A stretch of 64,000 nucleotides of DNA, from positions 2,852,001 through 2,916,000 of the forward strand of contig NZ_JMMA01000002.1 in the NCBI RefSeq assembly GCF_000686125.1. Direction: 5' to 3'. The position numbers and the translations under genes were made by a program. This DNA is from Ruminococcus sp. NK3A76. Its GTDB lineage: Bacteria > Bacillota > Clostridia > Oscillospirales > Ruminococcaceae. Shown here piece after piece: positions 61,341-64,000 of the stretch (its first letter is position 1; every line of letters begins with the position of its first letter). The notes under the pieces were generated by a model, which was not told the origin of the DNA, searched no databases, and was given only the letters and a program-made list of their open reading frames with translations.

Positions 61341-62600
61341 ATGAAAAAGGCACTGGTATTCAGCGTATGTCTCGGGCTGGTAATATCGCTCTCAGGATGC
61401 TCGAAGGCAGAGAGCAGCGAGGTTTCCAAGGAAGAAAGCAGCTCGTCCGCAGCAGCTTCGCAGGAGGATAACGTAGAGCTGTTAAAGAGGATAGACGACC
61501 AGCAGAAGCTGATAGACGAGCAAAGCAAAAAGCTCGACAAGGCTGAGGAGATACTCAACAAGATGTTTGCTCCGGAGGGAACGCAGAGCGTATTCTCCGA
61601 GGATTTTGACATAAACGAGCTAAGCTCCCTGAGCGGTGATGTTCACCCGATATACGACGACACGGCTGTAGTTGAAGCATACAAGAGCGGTGATGACTCA
61701 AAGCTGACAGACGACAAGGACAAATTCATTCTCAAAACGGCTGCCAAGGCCATAAAGGACAACATCAAGGACAAGATGACCGACTTTGAGAAGGAAAAGG
61801 CTATATACGACTATGTTTTCTCGCAGGGGCGCTATGACGAGGGCAACCTTGCGGCTATCCCCCACACGGCAGATTACAGCCACACCCCCTACGGCGTACT
61901 GCACGACCACACGGCCATTTGCGTCGGCAATGCCACGACCTTCAAGCTGTTTATGGATATGCTCGGTATCGACTGCAAGATAATCCACTCGACAGAGACA
62001 GGCGAGCACGCTTGGAACATGGTTAAGTTAGACGATGAATGGTATCACGTTGACATAACCTTTGACGGCGGCTCTGCAAAGCCTGCTTACTCACAGTTCA
62101 ACGTCACAGACGAGACCAAGGAGCAGGCCGGCTATCCGTGGAGCAGGGACGAATTCCCGGAGGCCAAGAGCGTAAAATACAACTTTGCTGTAATGAACGC
62201 AAAGAAGGTAGACTCCTTCTACGACACAGCAGCGCTTTTCCAGAAGGCGATAAAAGACAAGAAGCAGTTCTGCTACTTCAAGCTGAAGCTCACCGACACC
62301 GAAAAGAAGACCGAGGGCGTGGCTTACTACTACAACTCGATAATGTCTGAGATAGGCTATCAGATAGGCGGCGGTGTATGCGACTGCAACGCCATACAGG
62401 GCTTTGTAAATGACGGATACTACTACGGCGGCATCTCGATAGTTTATGCAGGCGAGTACCAAGCCGACCTGGAGGACGAAGGGCAGAGATACGACTTCTC
62501 AAGCATTCAGCTTGATTACGGCAAGCTATATGACAGCTACTTAAACACCTTCGGCGTCTCGATAGACACATCGCTTTTCAGCACTGAGTACAACGGTTAA
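61341..62600 (+). CDS. Lipoprotein with transglutaminase-like domain
   Basis: 419 residues. Lipobox LSGC (Cys ~20), Ser-rich then coiled-coil linker (LLKRIDDQQKLIDEQSKKLDK), and a transglutaminase-like core: Cys in HTAICVGNATTFKLFMDMLGI, His in TGEHAWNMVKL, Asp in WYHVDITFDG. Such proteins act at the cell surface as peptidases or crosslinkers. The last ~150 residues are a separate unidentified domain. Likely operon with DUF4358; a bidirectional terminator follows. Confidence 0.88.
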   Translation: MKKALVFSVCLGLVISLSGCSKAESSEVSKEESSSSAAASQEDNVELLKRIDDQQKLIDEQSKKLDKAEEILNKMFAPEGTQSVFSEDFDINELSSLSGDVHPIYDDTAVVEAYKSGDDSKLTDDKDKFILKTAAKAIKDNIKDKMTDFEKEKAIYDYVFSQGRYDEGNLAAIPHTADYSHTPYGVLHDHTAICVGNATTFKLFMDMLGIDCKIIHSTETGEHAWNMVKLDDEWYHVDITFDGGSAKPAYSQFNVTDETKEQAGYPWSRDEFPEAKSVKYNFAVMNAKKVDSFYDTAALFQKAIKDKKQFCYFKLKLTDTEKKTEGVAYYYNSIMSEIGYQIGGGVCDCNAIQGFVNDGYYYGGISIVYAGEYQADLEDEGQRYDFSSIQLDYGKLYDSYLNTFGVSIDTSLFSTEYNG

Positions 62601-62617
62601 CGAACATATAAAAATAA

Positions 62618-62650
62618 CCCCCGTGGGCTTTCATCACAAAGCCCACGGGG
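62618..62650. terminator. Bidirectional terminator
   Basis: CCCCGTGGGCTTT CATCAC AAAGCCCACGGGG between convergent transglutaminase and dapB genes, with A/T-rich flanks on both sides. Confidence 0.85.
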
Positions 62651-62663
62651 ATACTTATTTTTA

Positions 62664-63422
62664 TCAGCTTTCAGAGAGCATATCGCCCATATCGTACATA
62701 CCGGCTTTTCTGCCTGCGAGGAAAACTGCGGCGTTTACCGAGCCTGCTGCGAAAACGCTCTTTGAGTGCGCCTCGTGCTTAAGGCTTATCACCTCGTCAC
62801 GGCCTGCAAAGAGTATCTCGTGCTCGCCGACTATCGTGCCGCCTCTTACAGCGTGCATACCTATCTCCTGGGGCTTACGCTTTGCCCTTACCGAGTGGCG
62901 GTCATAAACGAGCTCGTAGCGGTCGTTTGCTTCCTCGTTTATTGCGTTTGCAAGCATTATAGCTGTGCCGGAGGGAGCATCTATCTTCTGGTTATGGTGC
63001 TTCTCTATTATCTCGATATCGAACTGCTCGCCGAGCACGCTTACTGCCTTTTTAGCAAGCTGTGCGAGAAGGTTTATACCGAGCGAGAGGTTGAATGTAA
63101 AGAACACGGGGATAACAGCAGCAGCCTCGTTTATCTGAGCTATCTGCTCCTTGCTGTAGCCTGTTGTTGCTATAACTACCGGCACGCTGAATGCCTTGCA
63201 GTAGTCAAGCAGGCTGTCAAGCGCTGCGGGGTTTGAAAAGTCGATGATGACATCGGGCTTTTCAGCGAGCTTTGTGTATGTATCAACTATCGGGAAATCA
63301 GCATACTGCTCCCCTGCTACGTCAACGCCTGCGATGACTTTGATATCGTCACGGTTTGCGCATATATCTGCGATAACTCTGCCCATTTTGCCGCAGGCAC
63401 CGCTTATAACTACATTTGTCAT
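62664..63422 (-). CDS. dapB: 4-hydroxy-tetrahydrodipicolinate reductase DapB
   Basis: 252 residues from the ATG at 63422 (GGAAAGGAAGTAATCAAA). NAD(P)-binding GACGKMGRVIA, DFSNPAAL, and the catalytic EKHHNQKIDAPSGTA (His and Lys) with the substrate loop. Second step of lysine/diaminopimelate synthesis, needed for peptidoglycan. It follows dapA, separated by a heptamer block. Confidence 0.97.
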   Translation of the reverse strand: MTNVVISGACGKMGRVIADICANRDDIKVIAGVDVAGEQYADFPIVDTYTKLAEKPDVIIDFSNPAALDSLLDYCKAFSVPVVIATTGYSKEQIAQINEAAAVIPVFFTFNLSLGINLLAQLAKKAVSVLGEQFDIEIIEKHHNQKIDAPSGTAIMLANAINEEANDRYELVYDRHSVRAKRKPQEIGMHAVRGGTIVGEHEILFAGRDEVISLKHEAHSKSVFAAGSVNAAVFLAGRKAGMYDMGDMLSES

Positions 63423-63435
63423 TTTGATTACTTCC

Positions 63436-63600
63436 TTTCCGGATAACAGGTCACAGGTCACAAATGCCCATTCGGGCGTGTTTGGGAAAAGCATTCCTAC
63501 GGTTAACAGGTAGTGTCGGATAAACAGACCGAATGGCCATAAGTCCTGCGCTGAGCAGAACACCATACTTGTTACCTGTTACTTGTTACTTGTTACCTGA
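63436..63600. repeat. Heptamer mosaic block between dapA and dapB
   Basis: GATAACAGGTCACAG units, CCCATTCGGGC, GGTTAACAGGTAG, then CTTGTTA/CCTGTTA units (63567-63600) in reverse. It lies within a likely dapA-dapB transcript. Confidence 0.6.
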
Positions 63601-63634
63601 GAATAGTCCTGTCAAGTCTTAAACTTATAAAACA

Positions 63635-63652
63635 GGGGCGGAAGACCGCCCC
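63635..63652 (-). terminator. Hairpin after dapA
   Basis: GGGGCGG AAGA CCGCCCC followed on the minus strand by TGTTTTA. Would reduce read-through into dapB. Confidence 0.65.
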
Positions 63653-63659
63653 AATTGTC

Positions 63660-64000
63660 TTACTTTACCTTGCCTACAAGACCAAGCTCGTTCATCTTGG
63701 CTGTGAGCTTTGCTATCTTGTCGTCAGACATCTTTGTAAGAGGAAGTCTGCACTCGCCGGCCTTGAAGCCCATGATATTGAGAGCTTCCTTTACAGGTAT
63801 CGGGTTTACGTCGCAGAAAAGGCCGTTTGAGTTTGCAAACTCTAAAACCTTGTTCATCTTTGCCTGTGCCTCGGGGAACTTGTTATCAAGGCAGAGGGCA
63901 GCTATCTCGTGAGTCTCGGCAGGCATAACGTTTGAAAGAACGGATATTACGCCCTTGCCGCCGAGAGCCATGATAGGAACTATCTGGTCGTCGTTGCCCG
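63660..64000 (-). CDS. dapA: 4-hydroxy-tetrahydrodipicolinate synthase DapA, C-terminal part (cut by window edge)
   Basis: The last ~113 residues; the frame is open to the window end, so the start lies outside. GNDDQ and GGKGVISVLSNVMP are the DapA barrel end, NPIPVKEALNIMGF the dimer helix, LPLTKMSD the tail. Condenses pyruvate with aspartate semialdehyde, the first committed step to diaminopimelate and lysine. Confidence 0.93.
   Translation of the reverse strand, partial: GNDDQIVPIMALGGKGVISVLSNVMPAETHEIAALCLDNKFPEAQAKMNKVLEFANSNGLFCDVNPIPVKEALNIMGFKAGECRLPLTKMSDDKIAKLTAKMNELGLVGKVK

Noticed and set aside
1-64000. tRNA or rRNA genes
   Set aside because: No tRNA cloverleaf arms with GTTCGA-type loops or rRNA segments were recognised in a manual read; a tRNAscan run would settle this.

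Overview
The window looks like chromosome from a motile, fermentative, fibre-degrading Clostridia member close to Ruminococcus (Oscillospiraceae). The evidence is a trimeric [FeFe] hydrogenase, an iron-dependent alcohol dehydrogenase, a secreted GH5 cellulase without dockerin, a GH130 mannan phosphorylase of the type known from Ruminococcus albus, a Bacillus-like late flagellar cluster, Firmicutes-type -35/-10 promoters with 17-base spacers, and strong Shine-Dalgarno sites.

Layout. 1-4.3 kb: an alcohol dehydrogenase operon ending in a broken hydrolase, two gene remnants, a miniature transposon, and a PnuC-type transporter behind an attenuator-like leader. 4.4-8.8 kb: hydC-hydB-hydA with promoter and terminator. 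9.1-12.2 kb: two identical IS3-family elements in inverted orientation. 12.2-13.7 kb: an asparagine synthetase lacking the glutaminase cysteine. 14-24 kb: late flagellar genes (flgM, flgN, flgK, flgL, DUF6470, fliW, csrA, an FlgN-like gene, fliD, fliS) with a reversed PilZ-like gene. 24-25 kb: a large imperfect palindrome around low-complexity tandem repeats. 25-27 kb: a TGS-less thrS. 27-33.8 kb: a three-gene unit (coiled-coil protein, PP2C phosphatase, 1341-residue kinase fusion), the best candidate for an undescribed system. 34-43 kb: DHH phosphoesterase, flavin-binding protein, flavodoxin/membrane fusion with a hydrolase, nitroreductase, an unknown gene and a MacB-type ABC transporter. 43.7-47.6 kb: glutathione peroxidase, a CDF metal exporter and the cellulase. 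47.8-59.2 kb: a phage-like orphan, a large ABC ATPase-permease, an LTA-synthase-like protein, GH130, and a heterodimeric ABC exporter. 59.4-64 kb: a CaCA exchanger behind a probable Mn riboswitch, two lipoproteins, dapB and partial dapA.

The intergenic DNA is unusually rich in repeats. Four miniature elements are each exactly 172 bp between terminal inverted repeats, and there are 70-bp and 46-bp deletion derivatives and one solo end. Mosaic blocks carry heptamer arrays (GTAACAG, GTGAAGA, GAATAAT types) around GC-rich cores. Five short cruciform palindromes lie behind genes. Several elements sit between a clear promoter and its gene or inside operons, so they are probably transcribed.

All identifications come from reading the sequence and recalling family motifs; no database search was run. 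Starts were moved to the codon with the best ribosome binding site where the longest frame overshoots.
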